From the NCBI GenBank assembly GCA_014695255.1, contig JACJNX010000045.1, forward strand, positions 1-32,162: a stretch of 32,162 nt of DNA, read 5' to 3'. Below are positions 1 to 9,788 of this stretch, one piece after another. The stretch's first letter is position 1; every line of letters begins with the position of its first letter. The notes under the pieces are model-generated. The model searched no databases. It saw only the letters and a program-made list of their open reading frames with translations, and was not told the DNA's origin. Made by a program: the position numbers and the translations under genes. Origin of the DNA: Cyanobacteria bacterium FACHB-63 (lineage in GTDB: Bacteria; Cyanobacteriota; Cyanobacteriia; Leptolyngbyales; Leptolyngbyaceae).

Positions 1-80
1 ACGCTCACAACTTCCCGCTCGACTTGGCAGCCGGTGAAGCGGCTCCGGTTGCACTGTCTGCTCCTGCAATCAATGGCTAA
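1..80 (+). CDS. psbA: Photosystem II D1 protein, C-terminal end (partial)
   Basis: The first 80 bases encode the end of D1, the photosystem II reaction-centre subunit in the thylakoid membrane. The frame starts at base 3 and reads AHNFPLDLAAGEAAPVALSA followed by PAING and a stop. HNFPLDLA is the conserved D1 C-terminus whose last Ala carboxylate binds the Mn4Ca cluster. The residues after it form the extension removed by the CtpA protease in this family. The gene enters from the left edge, so start and regulation are not visible. A strong terminator follows 24 bp after the stop codon. Confidence 0.96.
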   Translation, partial: AHNFPLDLAAGEAAPVALSAPAING

Positions 81-103
81 TCGCTAGTGGTTTGAGCAAG
101 AGG

Positions 104-131
104 AAGCCCCCCGAAATCCGGGGGGCTTTTT
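104..131 (+). terminator. Rho-independent terminator of psbA
   Basis: A stem with six C (107-112) and six G (120-125), extended by AAG/CTT pairs, has a short loop and is followed by TTTTT. It lies 24 bp past the psbA stop. Confidence 0.93.
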
Positions 132-217
132 CACGTTTAAGTGGATTTCTATTGGGGCAGGTCAACTGAGGAACTTTGGCTTATCCTGGAAATCAGTGAT
201 CTGCAAATGTATTAAGA

Positions 218-1810
218 ATGTCTATTTCGTGGCAGCGATCGTTAGTTTTTGGCGGAATTGGCGCGACCCTCTCGCTCTGGATTCTAGAAAATTTGACGCA
301 TACTCTGGGAGACTGGCTTCCTGCGATCGTGATTGGAAGCGGAGTGGCTTGGGTGGCACTGAAATTTCAAAAAGATGACACTCCAAAAATTCGAGTTGAG
401 CCAGTCTCTCTGAATCGAGTGCAGAATGAGCTAGCTCAGGCGAAGGGCTTATTGGACTTGTTGGCGGTCGAGACTCAGGATTTAACAATCGATGGTAGCG
501 CTCAGCAACTCTCAGATCTGCGATCGCAGATCTATCAGATCACTTCAGACTTAAATCGCGAAGAAATTCGCTTTGCGGTTATGGGCGGAAAAGCCGTTGG
601 TAAAACGATGCTTGTCAATCTATTAGAATATCGCTGGGCGAACGAGGTTTCACAAAAGCTTGTAGTTCAAGATACGCCAGAATTATTTGCAGCTACTGAT
701 AGTGGAATTATTGCGGAAAGAGATGCTTGGAAACTTGCACGATCGGCAGATGTCGTTTTATTTGTGACCAATAGCGATTTAACCTCAACCGAATTTCAAG
801 CGATTCAACAAATTACTGCCGTCGGCAAACGATTAATTCTCCTATTTAATAAACAAGATCAGTATCTACCCGAAACGCAGCAAATGATCTTGAATCATCT
901 GCGCGATCGCATGTCAGGAATTCTTGCACCTCAAGATGTGATTGCGATCGCGACGAATCCGAAATCTCTAAAAATTCGGCAGCATCAATCAGATGGCACC
1001 TTCAAAGAATGGCTAGAAAAGCCAGAGCCGCAAATTTTGCCACTGCTCGATCGCTTGAATCAAATTCTCTTGCAGGAAGGACAGCAGCTCGTTTTAACAA
1101 GCTCACTCAGCAACGTTACCGCAGTTCAGGCTGAGGCGAAATCGGCACTGAATCGAGTGCGACGCGATCGAGCCACGCCCCGGATTGACCAAGCTCAGTG
1201 GGTTGTAGCAGGAACAACGTTTGCAAATCCTTTTCCAGCATTAGATCTACTTGCAACTGCGGCAATTAATGGGCAGATGGTGATGGATCTGAGTAACTTG
1301 TATCAGCGTAAATTTACGCTAGAGCAGGCGAAAACGGTTGCGACCACGATGGCAAGCGTGATGGTGAAGCTAGGATTGGTTGAAGTTTCGACGCAAGCGA
1401 TCGCCAGCATCCTTAAAACAAACGCTATTACCTTTGTTGCGGGTGGGCTCATTCAAGGGGTGAGTGCAGCTTACTTAACTCGAATGGCTGGATTAACTCT
1501 AATTGAGTATTTTGAGGACGAGCCGACTGGAGAAATTAAGCAGGATGTCCTGCAACGAATCATGCAAAAGGTGTTTGAGCAAAATCGCCGCCTGCCATTT
1601 CTACAAATGTTTGTGAAGCAAGCAGTCGATCAGCTAGTGAAACCAACCATTGCATCTTCTTCCCAAGTGCCGCCGCCTCTGGATGGATTACCAGTTCCTC
1701 AAGAAGAACCATTAGAGATTGGAGCAAAGCTAGAGGAAGACACAAAGCTTAAACCGCTTCAGCCTTTATCCATTCCTGAACCCGTAGCGATTCTGAATCA
1801 GGAAGCTTAG
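218..1810 (+). CDS. Membrane-associated GTPase with DUF697 domain
   Basis: A 530-residue protein with an N-terminal hydrophobic stretch (about 8-50), a Ras-like G domain and a C-terminal helical hydrophobic region of DUF697/YcjF type (about 310-470). The P-loop GGKAVGKT is at 123-130 and the G4 motif is NKQD at 211-214; a DTPELF segment near 152 sits where the G3 region is expected. Proteins of this type are widespread in cyanobacteria, probably at a membrane surface, with no firmly assigned role. The tail (about 480-530) is Pro/Glu-rich and probably disordered. The ATG at 218 is the first codon that keeps the hydrophobic segment, with no clear Shine-Dalgarno. Its stop overlaps the convergent pheA stop by 4 bp, so the two share a 3' end without a visible terminator. 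Confidence 0.85.
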   Translation: MSISWQRSLVFGGIGATLSLWILENLTHTLGDWLPAIVIGSGVAWVALKFQKDDTPKIRVEPVSLNRVQNELAQAKGLLDLLAVETQDLTIDGSAQQLSDLRSQIYQITSDLNREEIRFAVMGGKAVGKTMLVNLLEYRWANEVSQKLVVQDTPELFAATDSGIIAERDAWKLARSADVVLFVTNSDLTSTEFQAIQQITAVGKRLILLFNKQDQYLPETQQMILNHLRDRMSGILAPQDVIAIATNPKSLKIRQHQSDGTFKEWLEKPEPQILPLLDRLNQILLQEGQQLVLTSSLSNVTAVQAEAKSALNRVRRDRATPRIDQAQWVVAGTTFANPFPALDLLATAAINGQMVMDLSNLYQRKFTLEQAKTVATTMASVMVKLGLVEVSTQAIASILKTNAITFVAGGLIQGVSAAYLTRMAGLTLIEYFEDEPTGEIKQDVLQRIMQKVFEQNRRLPFLQMFVKQAVDQLVKPTIASSSQVPPPLDGLPVPQEEPLEIGAKLEEDTKLKPLQPLSIPEPVAILNQEA

Positions 1811-2649
1811 CCTGAGGGCAGAACGCTATAGCTGCCAAAAACCTTCAGTGTTTCTGTACAAGTTGTCAATTCAGCGAGTGCAGCTTGAATGGCACCTTGG
1901 CGAGTATCAGCTTCTAAATCGACGAAGAAAACGTAATCTCCTAGCGATCGCTTCGTCGGACGAGATTCAATTCGGCTCAAGTTAATTCCCCGCTCTGCAA
2001 AGATCTGAAGCGGTTTCAGTAGTACGCCAGGTTTGTTTGCACTCACACTAAAAGCGAGAGAAGTCCGGCTTCCACCAGGAGATTGATCAAGACTCAGAAC
2101 CAAAAAGCGAGTGCAATTTTCTGGATGATCATTAATCGGAGAGGCAAGAATCGGCAGACTATAAAGCTGTGCGGCTCTTTGCGAGGAAATTGCGGCGATC
2201 GTCTGGTCTTCGCCTAAATGCTGTAATGCTTCGGTGGTTGAGTTTGCGGCAATTAACTGAACATTGGGAAGATTGCGATCAAGCCAATTCTGACATTGAG
2301 CTAGAGCCTGGGGATGAGAGTAGACCGTTTGAATCTCATCTAGGCGCTCTGCAATCGAGAGCAGAGCATGGTTGATGGGCAGCACGATCGCGTGTTGAAT
2401 CTTGAGGGTATCGAGTCGCCAAAGGGCATCAAGCGTCATCGTCACGCTTCCTTCGATCGAGTTTTCAACTGGAACGACTGCAAAATGCGCTTGCTCTTTT
2501 GCCACCGCTTCTAAAGCCTGCGTGATGCTGGGATAGGAACAAAGAAACGCAGTTTCATTGCCTGTTTGAGTTAACCAGGTTAAATATTTCAGTGCAGCAG
2601 CTTCCGTGTAGGTTCCGTTCGGTCCTAGATGCGCGATCGTCTGTGTCAT
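1807..2649 (-). CDS. pheA: Prephenate dehydratase with ACT domain
   Basis: A 280-residue monofunctional prephenate dehydratase, converting prephenate to phenylpyruvate in phenylalanine synthesis in the cytosol. The N-terminus HLGPNGTYTEAAALKYL is the family signature. The VENSIEGSV segment (61-69) and the catalytic TRF triplet (180-182) are present. A C-terminal ACT domain (about 197-275) contains GVLL and ESRP (228-231), the two motifs that in this family bind Phe for feedback inhibition. No chorismate mutase domain is fused, as expected for this compact form. The ATG at 2649 opens directly on the conserved N-terminus. The gene is convergent with the GTPase gene and overlaps it by 4 bp. Confidence 0.95.
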   Translation of the reverse strand: MTQTIAHLGPNGTYTEAAALKYLTWLTQTGNETAFLCSYPSITQALEAVAKEQAHFAVVPVENSIEGSVTMTLDALWRLDTLKIQHAIVLPINHALLSIAERLDEIQTVYSHPQALAQCQNWLDRNLPNVQLIAANSTTEALQHLGEDQTIAAISSQRAAQLYSLPILASPINDHPENCTRFLVLSLDQSPGGSRTSLAFSVSANKPGVLLKPLQIFAERGINLSRIESRPTKRSLGDYVFFVDLEADTRQGAIQAALAELTTCTETLKVFGSYSVLPSG

Positions 2650-2816
2650 CGCCTGTTTTCCAAATTTAAATTCATTTCTATATTCTGCTGAGTTTTGTAA
2701 AACCGTAATCTTTCAGCTAACTAAATAGGTTTATATTTCAAAAGGTGAACATGGATTCCTGAAAAGGCTCTTAAAATTAGTTCATAATGTAAACTCCTTT
2801 GGATAACCATTCCCTG

Positions 2817-3389
2817 ATGGATACTCGGTTCTCTGCCTCGCTTGGCGTCGAAATTGTTGTTCCAGAGCAGCCTATTCATATTACAAATTATCTCCGGCAG
2901 CCTCAGCGAGTGGTGAATGCACTGGCAGCATCGAGTCAGATTGAGCTATTGGATGAAGAAATTTATCGGCTGAAGATGCGCCCATTAAGTTTTATGACGC
3001 TATCGATTCAGCCTGTCGTTGATATGCGAATTTGGGCAACTGAAACGGCGGCGATTAATTTACGATCGATTGCCTGCGAATTGCGCGGAATTGAGTATGA
3101 CCAGTTTTTACTCGACTTGCAGGGGCAGCTTTCTCCCTGTCAACAGCATGGCTTGACTTATTTGAGGGGACAGGCAGATTTAGCTGTTGAGGTTGAGCTT
3201 CCACCACCGTTTACCTTTATGCCTCGCCCCTTGATTGAAACGGCTGGAAATAGTTTGCTGCTGAGTGTTTTGTCCACCGTTAAGCAGCGTTTGCTCTACC
3301 AGTTGCTAGAAGACTACCGGAATTGGGTAGCGCTGCAAATGGAGACGAACACTCCAACTCATCCGATCGCGGTTAATCCTCTAAATTAA
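2817..3389 (+). CDS. DUF1997 family protein
   Basis: A soluble protein of 190 residues from the ATG at 2817; an in-frame TTG at 2799 would add six residues, and neither start has a good Shine-Dalgarno. The sequence matches the DUF1997 type shared by cyanobacteria and plastids: a beta-rich fold resembling lipid-binding START-like proteins, with LSIQPVVDM and a VEVELPPPF strand leading to a final helix (LLYQLLEDYRNWV). The function is unknown. The last 17 bp overlap the 3' end of rnhB on the other strand. Confidence 0.72.
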   Translation: MDTRFSASLGVEIVVPEQPIHITNYLRQPQRVVNALAASSQIELLDEEIYRLKMRPLSFMTLSIQPVVDMRIWATETAAINLRSIACELRGIEYDQFLLDLQGQLSPCQQHGLTYLRGQADLAVEVELPPPFTFMPRPLIETAGNSLLLSVLSTVKQRLLYQLLEDYRNWVALQMETNTPTHPIAVNPLN

Positions 3390-4014
3390 GCGCTAACTTC
3401 TGCATGGTTCGCTGAATTGGGGCATAGGTGCGACGATGATGAGACGTGATGCCGTAAGTTTCAATCGCTTCAAGATGCTGCTTGGTTCCATACCCGACAT
3501 TACGCTCCCAACCGTATTGAGGAAATCGTTTGGCGAGTCGCTGCATGAAGCGATCTCGCCGCACTTTTGCAACGATCGAAGCGCAAGCGATCGCATAACA
3601 AATTGCATCGCCATCGACGATCGCAGTGTGTAAACCAAGGTCAGCTTGCTTAATCGGACGACCATCAATCAACGCATGATCATAGGGCGCAATCCGAGAG
3701 AGCGCCCGCTGCATCGCGAGATAGGATGCCCGTAAAACATTGATTTGCTCAATTTCGCGAACCGTTGCGATTCCCACTCCAACGCTGACCGCGCTTGCTT
3801 TTATCTGATTAAATAAGCGCGATCGAGCTGATGCAGAGAGCAGTTTAGAATCTCGAACTCCCTCCAGCATTTTGCACTGAGGCGGGATGAGAACGGCAGC
3901 CGCAACGATCGGACCTGCGAGACAGCCTAAACCCGCTTCGTCTACACCTGCAACACGGAGCAGTCCTTGCTTCCACAAAGACTGCTCCGTTCCTAAGGTC
4001 GGATTCTGCGGCAC
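3373..4014 (-). CDS. rnhB: Ribonuclease HII with atypical GLG substrate motif
   Basis: Ribonuclease HII, 213 residues, cleaves RNA in RNA-DNA hybrids and 5' of single ribonucleotides in DNA. Likely catalytic acids are D25 and E26 (VDEAG), D117 (LIDGR) and D136 (DGDA), followed by the conserved [12 protein letters not shown] segment. The usual GRG motif after the first acids, which in family structures contacts the RNA-DNA junction, reads GLG (28-30) here. It starts at GTG (4014), one base after the rne stop, with a GGA six bases upstream, so it is almost certainly co-transcribed with rne. This rne-rnhB order is common in cyanobacteria. Confidence 0.92.
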   Translation of the reverse strand: MPQNPTLGTEQSLWKQGLLRVAGVDEAGLGCLAGPIVAAAVLIPPQCKMLEGVRDSKLLSASARSRLFNQIKASAVSVGVGIATVREIEQINVLRASYLAMQRALSRIAPYDHALIDGRPIKQADLGLHTAIVDGDAICYAIACASIVAKVRRDRFMQRLAKRFPQYGWERNVGYGTKQHLEAIETYGITSHHRRTYAPIQRTMQKLALNLED

Positions 4015-4015
4015 G

Positions 4016-6136
4016 TTATTCCGTCACCGTTGCCGACGATCGCCGCCGTCTGCGTCTGATTGGGGTATCCTCTTCGGGTTCGGGCGCTGCCTCCGGTTCG
4101 GGCGCTTCAACTTCTGCCGCTTCAATCTCTACTGCAATCTCAGGTGCGTCTTCTTGAATCGGTGCTTCTACAAGCTGATTCGCAGATTCTTTATCCTCTG
4201 GAATTTCCGCTGTAGCGGCTTCCTCGGTTTGAACTGGAGCTTGAACTGCTTCAGGAGGAGGCGCTTCTCCGGGAAGTAGAACCGAAACGATCGCAGATTT
4301 CGGATTCTTAACTTCTTGATTTGACAGAATCAGCGGTGAAATTCCCATCCAGGCATAAACTTCCTGCTCGTCGGGAGTCATTTCGACATAAACGACTTCG
4401 GGCGGTTCAGCCGGAGTTTTGTTAAATCGATCGCGTCTCGAAGAACGATTGTTTCGCCGATCTTCATAGCGATTTTCACGCGGCGCTTCTTCAGGGGGCA
4501 CCTCAGCCACAGGTTCTGGCGTGTAGTCGGTCGATCGTGGAACTAGCGTCGGAGCAGGGGGCGAAAACCCATTGGGGCGGGTGCCGGATTCTTCCCAACG
4601 GCTCGGCTTGGTTGGAGTCTCGCGCACTGGAGCCTCACTGCGGGTAAACTCACGCGGCGCTTCTTCCCCGATTCGAGGACGACGGCGACGACTTCTTGCC
4701 GATCGACCCCGCTCTTGATAACTCGGATGATGCAGAAGCTCTAAATCTGATTCACCTGCATCGCCGTCTAAGTCATCGCCTTCCCAGAAAGCCTCGGTTG
4801 CAGGCGGTGCAAGTTCTCGTCGAGGCTCAGTCCGTCCTGAAGGAGCGTATCGAGCTGCAGGGCGCTGCTCTAGGCTTTCACCTTCTTCAGCAGCATCAAC
4901 TTCTCCAGGCAGGTGAACGACGTGCCCTAAACCGCCACAAGTGGGACAAGGACGACCAAACAATTCGTAGATGTTCTTTCCTTGCCGCTTCCGGGTCAGT
5001 TCGACGAGACCGAGTTCTGAGAGTTGAGAAATCTGCGGTTTCGCTTTGTCCGATCGCAGCGCTTTATTGAAATGCTCTAAAACCTGCAACTTGTCACGTC
5101 GCGACTCCATGTCGATGAAGTCTACGATAATCACGCCTGCAATATTTCTCAAGCGTAACTGTCGAGCAATTTCCGTTGCCGCTTCGCAGTTTGTCCAGAG
5201 TACAGTTTCTCTGGCGGTTGCCGATCGCGTAAACGAACCAGAGTTCACATCAATTACGGTCAGCGCTTCGGTGCGTTCGATGATGATATATCCACCGGAG
5301 GGCAGATCCACTCTCGGCTTCAGCGCTTCTCGAATAGCGGCATTGACGCGGAAATAATCGAGGATGGAAATGCGATCGCGATGATGATCGATCAGAATAC
5401 CCTGAGGTGCTTTTCCGCCGCCCCAGTTTAATAACTGCTGTTTAACCCGCTTTAATCCAGTGTGAGAATCGACAACGATCCGATTGACATCAGAACTATA
5501 AACATCCCGCAGAACTTTTTGAATAAAATCATCATCTCGGTTCAATAGGGCAGGCGCACGAGTTGAACCTGCTTCCTCCATAACGGCTTCCCACTGCCGT
5601 TGGAGCGCTTCTAAATCCTCCATAATGGCTTCTTCGGGCATTCCTTCGGCTTCGGTGCGAATGACGATTCCCATTCCAGCGGGTTTAATCAGAATCGCTA
5701 AAGCTCTCAGGCGGTTGCGTTCGTTCTCGTTGCGAATTCGACGCGACAAGTTTACGCCACGACCGTAGGGCATCAACACCAGATAGCGACCCGGCATCGA
5801 GATATTTCCGGTCAAGCGCGGACCTTTGTTTCCGGTCGGCTCTTTCATCACCTGGACGAGAACTTTTTGCTGCGGGGCAAGCAGTTCCGTGATTGATCCA
5901 GCCGATCGCTTGAGTCGCAAGGGTCCTAAATCCGAAACATGAATAAATCCGTTTCGTTCAGCGTCACCGATGTTGACAAATGCAGCATCAATTCCAGGTA
6001 AAACGTTCTCGACAATTCCTAAATAGATGTCGCTCACCTGATGACTTCCGGTGGCAACAATTAATTCTTGAATTTGATCTTCTGAAAATACAGCAGCGAT
6101 TCGATGCTGCTCAGCAATTACAATTTGCTTTGGCAT
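4016..6136 (-). CDS. rne: Ribonuclease E/G
   Basis: The main mRNA-processing endoribonuclease, 706 residues. In order: S1 domain (about 35-120), the 5'-sensor/RNase H-like core, catalytic aspartates D296 (VIDVNSG) and D339 (IIVDFIDM), and the zinc-link motif CPTC at 397-400. From about 415 the protein is acidic, Pro- and Arg-rich and probably disordered. Near the end it carries RRRRRRSSA (694-702), the nonapeptide known in cyanobacterial RNase E to recruit PNPase. It is shorter than E. coli RNase E and lacks that enzyme's long degradosome scaffold, as usual for cyanobacteria. A long leader precedes the ATG, and rnhB follows after one base. Confidence 0.96.
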   Translation of the reverse strand: MPKQIVIAEQHRIAAVFSEDQIQELIVATGSHQVSDIYLGIVENVLPGIDAAFVNIGDAERNGFIHVSDLGPLRLKRSAGSITELLAPQQKVLVQVMKEPTGNKGPRLTGNISMPGRYLVLMPYGRGVNLSRRIRNENERNRLRALAILIKPAGMGIVIRTEAEGMPEEAIMEDLEALQRQWEAVMEEAGSTRAPALLNRDDDFIQKVLRDVYSSDVNRIVVDSHTGLKRVKQQLLNWGGGKAPQGILIDHHRDRISILDYFRVNAAIREALKPRVDLPSGGYIIIERTEALTVIDVNSGSFTRSATARETVLWTNCEAATEIARQLRLRNIAGVIIVDFIDMESRRDKLQVLEHFNKALRSDKAKPQISQLSELGLVELTRKRQGKNIYELFGRPCPTCGGLGHVVHLPGEVDAAEEGESLEQRPAARYAPSGRTEPRRELAPPATEAFWEGDDLDGDAGESDLELLHHPSYQERGRSARSRRRRPRIGEEAPREFTRSEAPVRETPTKPSRWEESGTRPNGFSPPAPTLVPRSTDYTPEPVAEVPPEEAPRENRYEDRRNNRSSRRDRFNKTPAEPPEVVYVEMTPDEQEVYAWMGISPLILSNQEVKNPKSAIVSVLLPGEAPPPEAVQAPVQTEEAATAEIPEDKESANQLVEAPIQEDAPEIAVEIEAAEVEAPEPEAAPEPEEDTPIRRRRRRSSATVTE

Positions 6137-6487
6137 TCAATTTCCTCAAATCTGGGAGGCGATCGAAGCTTTGAAGTTTCGCTTCTTTCGCAACGAAAAA
6201 ACAGGAGTGTGACCCCTCAAATCGCGTATCTAAAACGCAATCAGTCCGAGCAGTGTTCAGCGTGAGTGGTTCTGAAAAACCGACGATCTCAAACCGATCC
6301 TCACTCTGACGATAGACAGTCAACGAGTGAACTTCGATCAAACAGGCAGCGATCACAATTGTCCGCTGCATCTGGATGAAGAATAGCGAAAATCTGGCAA
6401 ACAGCCTGAGTAAGACTCTAAGACCAACACCCGACAGCATCTACGGGGATTCTTAGCTCACTACAGGCTGTGATGCAAAGCATTATA
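6137..6487 (-). promoter_or_regulatory. Probable rne promoter and long 5' leader
   Basis: On the minus strand a perfect TATAAT occupies 6482-6487; no convincing -35 lies 17 bp further up. If used, it gives a leader of roughly 340 nt before the rne ATG at 6136. An open frame of 109 codons (6440 down to 6111) crosses the leader but overlaps the start of rne and looks non-coding. Autoregulation through a long 5' UTR is known for RNase E genes in other bacteria; applying it here is inference. Confidence 0.45.
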
Positions 6488-6556
6488 ACGTGCGAATCTG
6501 CATCCGTACCAGTTTTGACGATTTGAATTTGAGGCGTGAAGTAAAAGAAAGTTTGA

Positions 6557-9118
6557 TTACGCCAAAAATAGCTGGGAGCGGTGAATCGTTAAAAGATGGA
6601 GTTCTTGTTCCGCCACCTGCTCAAGAATCTTAATCATCTGCTCTGGCTTTAATAACGTTCCATCGTTCTGGCAACTCCCGATGTACTGCAACGTGGCTTT
6701 TTCCGCAGTCGATTCAAGCAATTGCAGTGCAAATAAGCGATCGCGCACGTCTAACGGGTAGGTTTTCCCCGATTTTGTCGTTTGCTCTAGTAAAATTTCA
6801 GACTTTGCCAAGACCTGAGCGATCCAGGCTTGCCAATCTGCCTCGGTTTCGGCTGCCACTTCGAGCTGATACTCGGCTTTTTGCAGTAATACGGCTGCTG
6901 CGGGTTGTTGTGGATTGACTTCTTCAATCTCATAGATTGGAAGGTCTGCTGGAAGTTGAGCCGCGAGTTGATCGCGAAACTCTTCCACGTCCATCGATTG
7001 CGTTAATTCAAAATCGACGATTTCACCAGAGCTACTCACTCCGAGCGGTAGGGCACTAGCAGGGACAATTCGAGGCGAAGGGTGAAATCCACCTGTAAAC
7101 GTAATCGGGATCGAAGCACGACGGACGACACGATCGAACAATCGCATCATATCCAGATGGCTCAGTAATGCCATTTCGCCTTGTTTGCCCATCCGAACTC
7201 GTAATCGTTGCGCTCGTGTTTGGTTGGGCTGAAAGTGCCCCGAAAATTCAGGAATTTCAAGGGGTGGAACCACAATATTGTGTCCAAAATCGACCCCACA
7301 AACGCCGCAGTGAGAACAGCCTTCAAACGAGCAATCAGGAATGATCGCGGCTTCCAGCGCTTTTTGTAAATCCTCTTTCAGCCACTTTTTATCAATTCCG
7401 GTATCTAGGTGATCCCAAGGCAGAGGCGCATCGAGCGAAATCGATTCGTTTGCCTCGAAAATATTCCATTCCCCACTTTCGACTTGGCGATATTTCCAGG
7501 TTACGCCTGCTTCGTCGATCGCTTGTGTCCACGCGCCAAACGCTTTTTCTAGGCTCTCCCACCAAGAATCCATGCCTGCACCAAGCTCCCAAGCGCGTTG
7601 CACCACTGGCGCGAGTCGGCGATCGCCTCTACCGACAAAATCTTCCATCGCTGAAATCCGGGTGTCGGTGAAATTAATTTTTACGCCTTTGATCGATCGA
7701 AATGCGTCTCTCAGTAATGCTTGTTTGCGCTTAAATTCAGCCGTTGAGACCGAATGCCATTGAAACGGAGTATGGGGTTTTGGCGTGAAGTTAGAAATGG
7801 TGACGTTGAAATCTAACCGTCTGCGTCCTTGTTTCGTGCATTCTCGCCGCAGCCACCGAATCGTATCCGCAATTCCTAAAACGTCCGCATCGGTTTCACC
7901 GGGAAGCCCAATCATAAAGTACAGCTTGATTTTGTCCCAGCCCTGCTCGAAAGCCGTTTTCACGCCGCGCAGTAGCTCTTCATTGGTCAGCCCTTTGTTG
8001 ATAATGTCGCGCATCCGTTGGGTTCCGGCTTCTGGGGCGAAAGTAATCCCCATTTGACGAGTGCCGCCGATGATGTTGGCAATGTTTTCATCGAAGCGAT
8101 CGACCCGTTGACTCGGCAACGACAGCGAGATATTTTCTCCTTTTAATCGATTCTTGATTTCGACTCCGACCGCTGGCAGCGCTAGGTAATCGGAGCAACT
8201 CAGCGACAGCAGCGAGAATTCGTTATATCCGGTCGCCCTCATGCCCGTCTCGATCGCGTCTACCACCTGTTCAGGTTCGACATCTCGCGCTGGACGAGTC
8301 AGCATTCCCGGCTGGCAGAATCGGCACCCTCTGGTACAACCGCGCCGAATTTCGATCGTTAAGCGATCGTGGACGGTTTGCACATAGGGAACAAGCCCGA
8401 TCGAATACGCTGGAATCGGTGTGGCGACCCGTCGCAGAATCCGCTTGGGCACATCTGGGCGATTCGGATGCACCGAACCGTTTGGAGCCATCTCGTAAAA
8501 TCGCGGCACATAAACGCCAGGAACTTGGGCGAGATCCAGTAGCAGTTCTTCTCGGCTCAATCCTGCGGCTTTACCTTCTTCGACCACTAACCCGATTTCC
8601 GGTAAAAGCTCTTCTCCATCGCCCAAAGCAACAAAATCGAAAAAATCGGCGTAAGGCTCAGGGTTTGAAGTCGCAGTTTGTCCGCCTGCAAAAATCAGGG
8701 GATCAGCCTCCGAGCGTGCCTTCCAGGTCAGTGGAATTCCTGCAAGGTCGAGCATTTCAAGAATATTCGTCGCGCCGAGTTCGTAACTGAGGCTAAATCC
8801 AAGAATGTCGAAATCTGTTAATGGGCGGCGTGATTCCACCGCAAATAAAGGCGTTTTCGTTTCGCGTAGTTTCGCCGCAAGGTCAGGCGCAGGAAGATAG
8901 GCTCGATCGCACAACTGACGCGGCTGAGTGTTCAGAATGCTGTAAAGAATAATATGGCCGAGATTCGATGCCCCAACTTCATAGATTTCTGGGTAAGTCA
9001 ACACCCATCGCACCGTTGCGTTATTCCAGGGCTTGTGAACGGCTCCTAGCTCATTGCCAAGATATCGAGCCGGACGCAGAATATCTGTTGTCAAAAGAGC
9101 TTCTACTGCAACTGCCAC
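6557..9118 (-). CDS. Radical SAM protein fused to DUF2344 (TIGR03960-like)
   Basis: An 853-residue fusion. The N-terminal part has a B12-binding-like fold, then a radical SAM core with the cluster motif C261-x3-C265-x2-C268 in EIRRGCTRGCRFCQPG. A later cysteine group (CSFEGCSHCGVCG, near 610) precedes the C-terminal DUF2344 domain (RVRMGKQGEMALLSHLDMMR onwards). This matches the uncharacterised TIGR03960 + TIGR03936 pair, which in many bacteria sits beside an RNase E/G gene, as it does here next to rne. RNA or ribosome modification has been suggested from that context, but the reaction is unknown. It starts at GTG 9118 with an AAGG ribosome-binding site just upstream. Confidence 0.9.
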   Translation of the reverse strand: MAVAVEALLTTDILRPARYLGNELGAVHKPWNNATVRWVLTYPEIYEVGASNLGHIILYSILNTQPRQLCDRAYLPAPDLAAKLRETKTPLFAVESRRPLTDFDILGFSLSYELGATNILEMLDLAGIPLTWKARSEADPLIFAGGQTATSNPEPYADFFDFVALGDGEELLPEIGLVVEEGKAAGLSREELLLDLAQVPGVYVPRFYEMAPNGSVHPNRPDVPKRILRRVATPIPAYSIGLVPYVQTVHDRLTIEIRRGCTRGCRFCQPGMLTRPARDVEPEQVVDAIETGMRATGYNEFSLLSLSCSDYLALPAVGVEIKNRLKGENISLSLPSQRVDRFDENIANIIGGTRQMGITFAPEAGTQRMRDIINKGLTNEELLRGVKTAFEQGWDKIKLYFMIGLPGETDADVLGIADTIRWLRRECTKQGRRRLDFNVTISNFTPKPHTPFQWHSVSTAEFKRKQALLRDAFRSIKGVKINFTDTRISAMEDFVGRGDRRLAPVVQRAWELGAGMDSWWESLEKAFGAWTQAIDEAGVTWKYRQVESGEWNIFEANESISLDAPLPWDHLDTGIDKKWLKEDLQKALEAAIIPDCSFEGCSHCGVCGVDFGHNIVVPPLEIPEFSGHFQPNQTRAQRLRVRMGKQGEMALLSHLDMMRLFDRVVRRASIPITFTGGFHPSPRIVPASALPLGVSSSGEIVDFELTQSMDVEEFRDQLAAQLPADLPIYEIEEVNPQQPAAAVLLQKAEYQLEVAAETEADWQAWIAQVLAKSEILLEQTTKSGKTYPLDVRDRLFALQLLESTAEKATLQYIGSCQNDGTLLKPEQMIKILEQVAEQELHLLTIHRSQLFLA

Positions 9119-9203
9119 AATTCACCTTGCCTTTGTTGAACATACGAGCGATTTCTTAGTATATCGACGATCGCTTGATGCCTGTTCCAAAAGCAAGGCG
9201 CAT

Positions 9204-9539
9204 TTAAGCTCTTGTCCGTTCAAATGCAGCTACGTTCTCAAAAATCTCGAAGACGCGATCGAGCTGAGTTAGTTCAAACACAATTCGGACGGATACGGGA
9301 ACAGAACAAAGGCAGAACTGCTTTCGGTTTTCCTGGGCGAGGTTTAACGTTGAAACTAGCGTCATCAAACCTGCGCTATCCAACGACTCTACCTGGCTCA
9401 TATCGATTAATAGGGCGTTATTTTGCTCAGACAACATGGCAGTATGCAGTTGCTGTCGCAACTCTGCGGCATTTGCAGCATTCAGGGAGCCGCAAGGACG
9501 AATGATGGCAGCTTGGGGATGAACGAGCAAACTCTGCAT
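9204..9539 (-). CDS. STAS-domain anti-sigma factor antagonist-like protein
   Basis: A single STAS domain of 111 residues, similar to SpoIIAA/RsbV. The phosphorylatable serine is expected at S55 in the LDSAG motif (53-57), at the usual place after the third strand. Such proteins bind an anti-sigma kinase or act in partner-switching cascades. No kinase or phosphatase gene lies nearby, so the partner is unknown. It is transcribed in the same direction as the radical SAM gene, 85 bp upstream of that gene's start, and might be co-transcribed with it. Confidence 0.85.
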   Translation of the reverse strand: MQSLLVHPQAAIIRPCGSLNAANAAELRQQLHTAMLSEQNNALLIDMSQVESLDSAGLMTLVSTLNLAQENRKQFCLCSVPVSVRIVFELTQLDRVFEIFENVAAFERTRA

Positions 9540-9788
9540 AACTTTACGATCTCAAACACGATTTTCTTGTGAACGCTCTGACGATAACTGGACTCTCTCC
9601 ATAACAGCCAGAAAAGCGCTGAGATTTTGCAGAAACTTTATTCGATCGCGATGATTGTTTAAATTTTCCGGTGAAGGGTTATGTTAATAAACTGTAGAGA
9701 TTTATACAAACTTGTGCTTTTTCTGAGTTAGGCTGATTCTCTCACTGCTTTGGAGAATAGCCCTCTATAAGTATAAGAGCTAAGAAAT

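Noticed and set aside
6111-6440. A 109-codon minus-strand frame in the rne leader
   Set aside because: It overlaps the start of rne, has no ribosome-binding site, and its residues do not look like a protein; it is better explained as untranslated leader.
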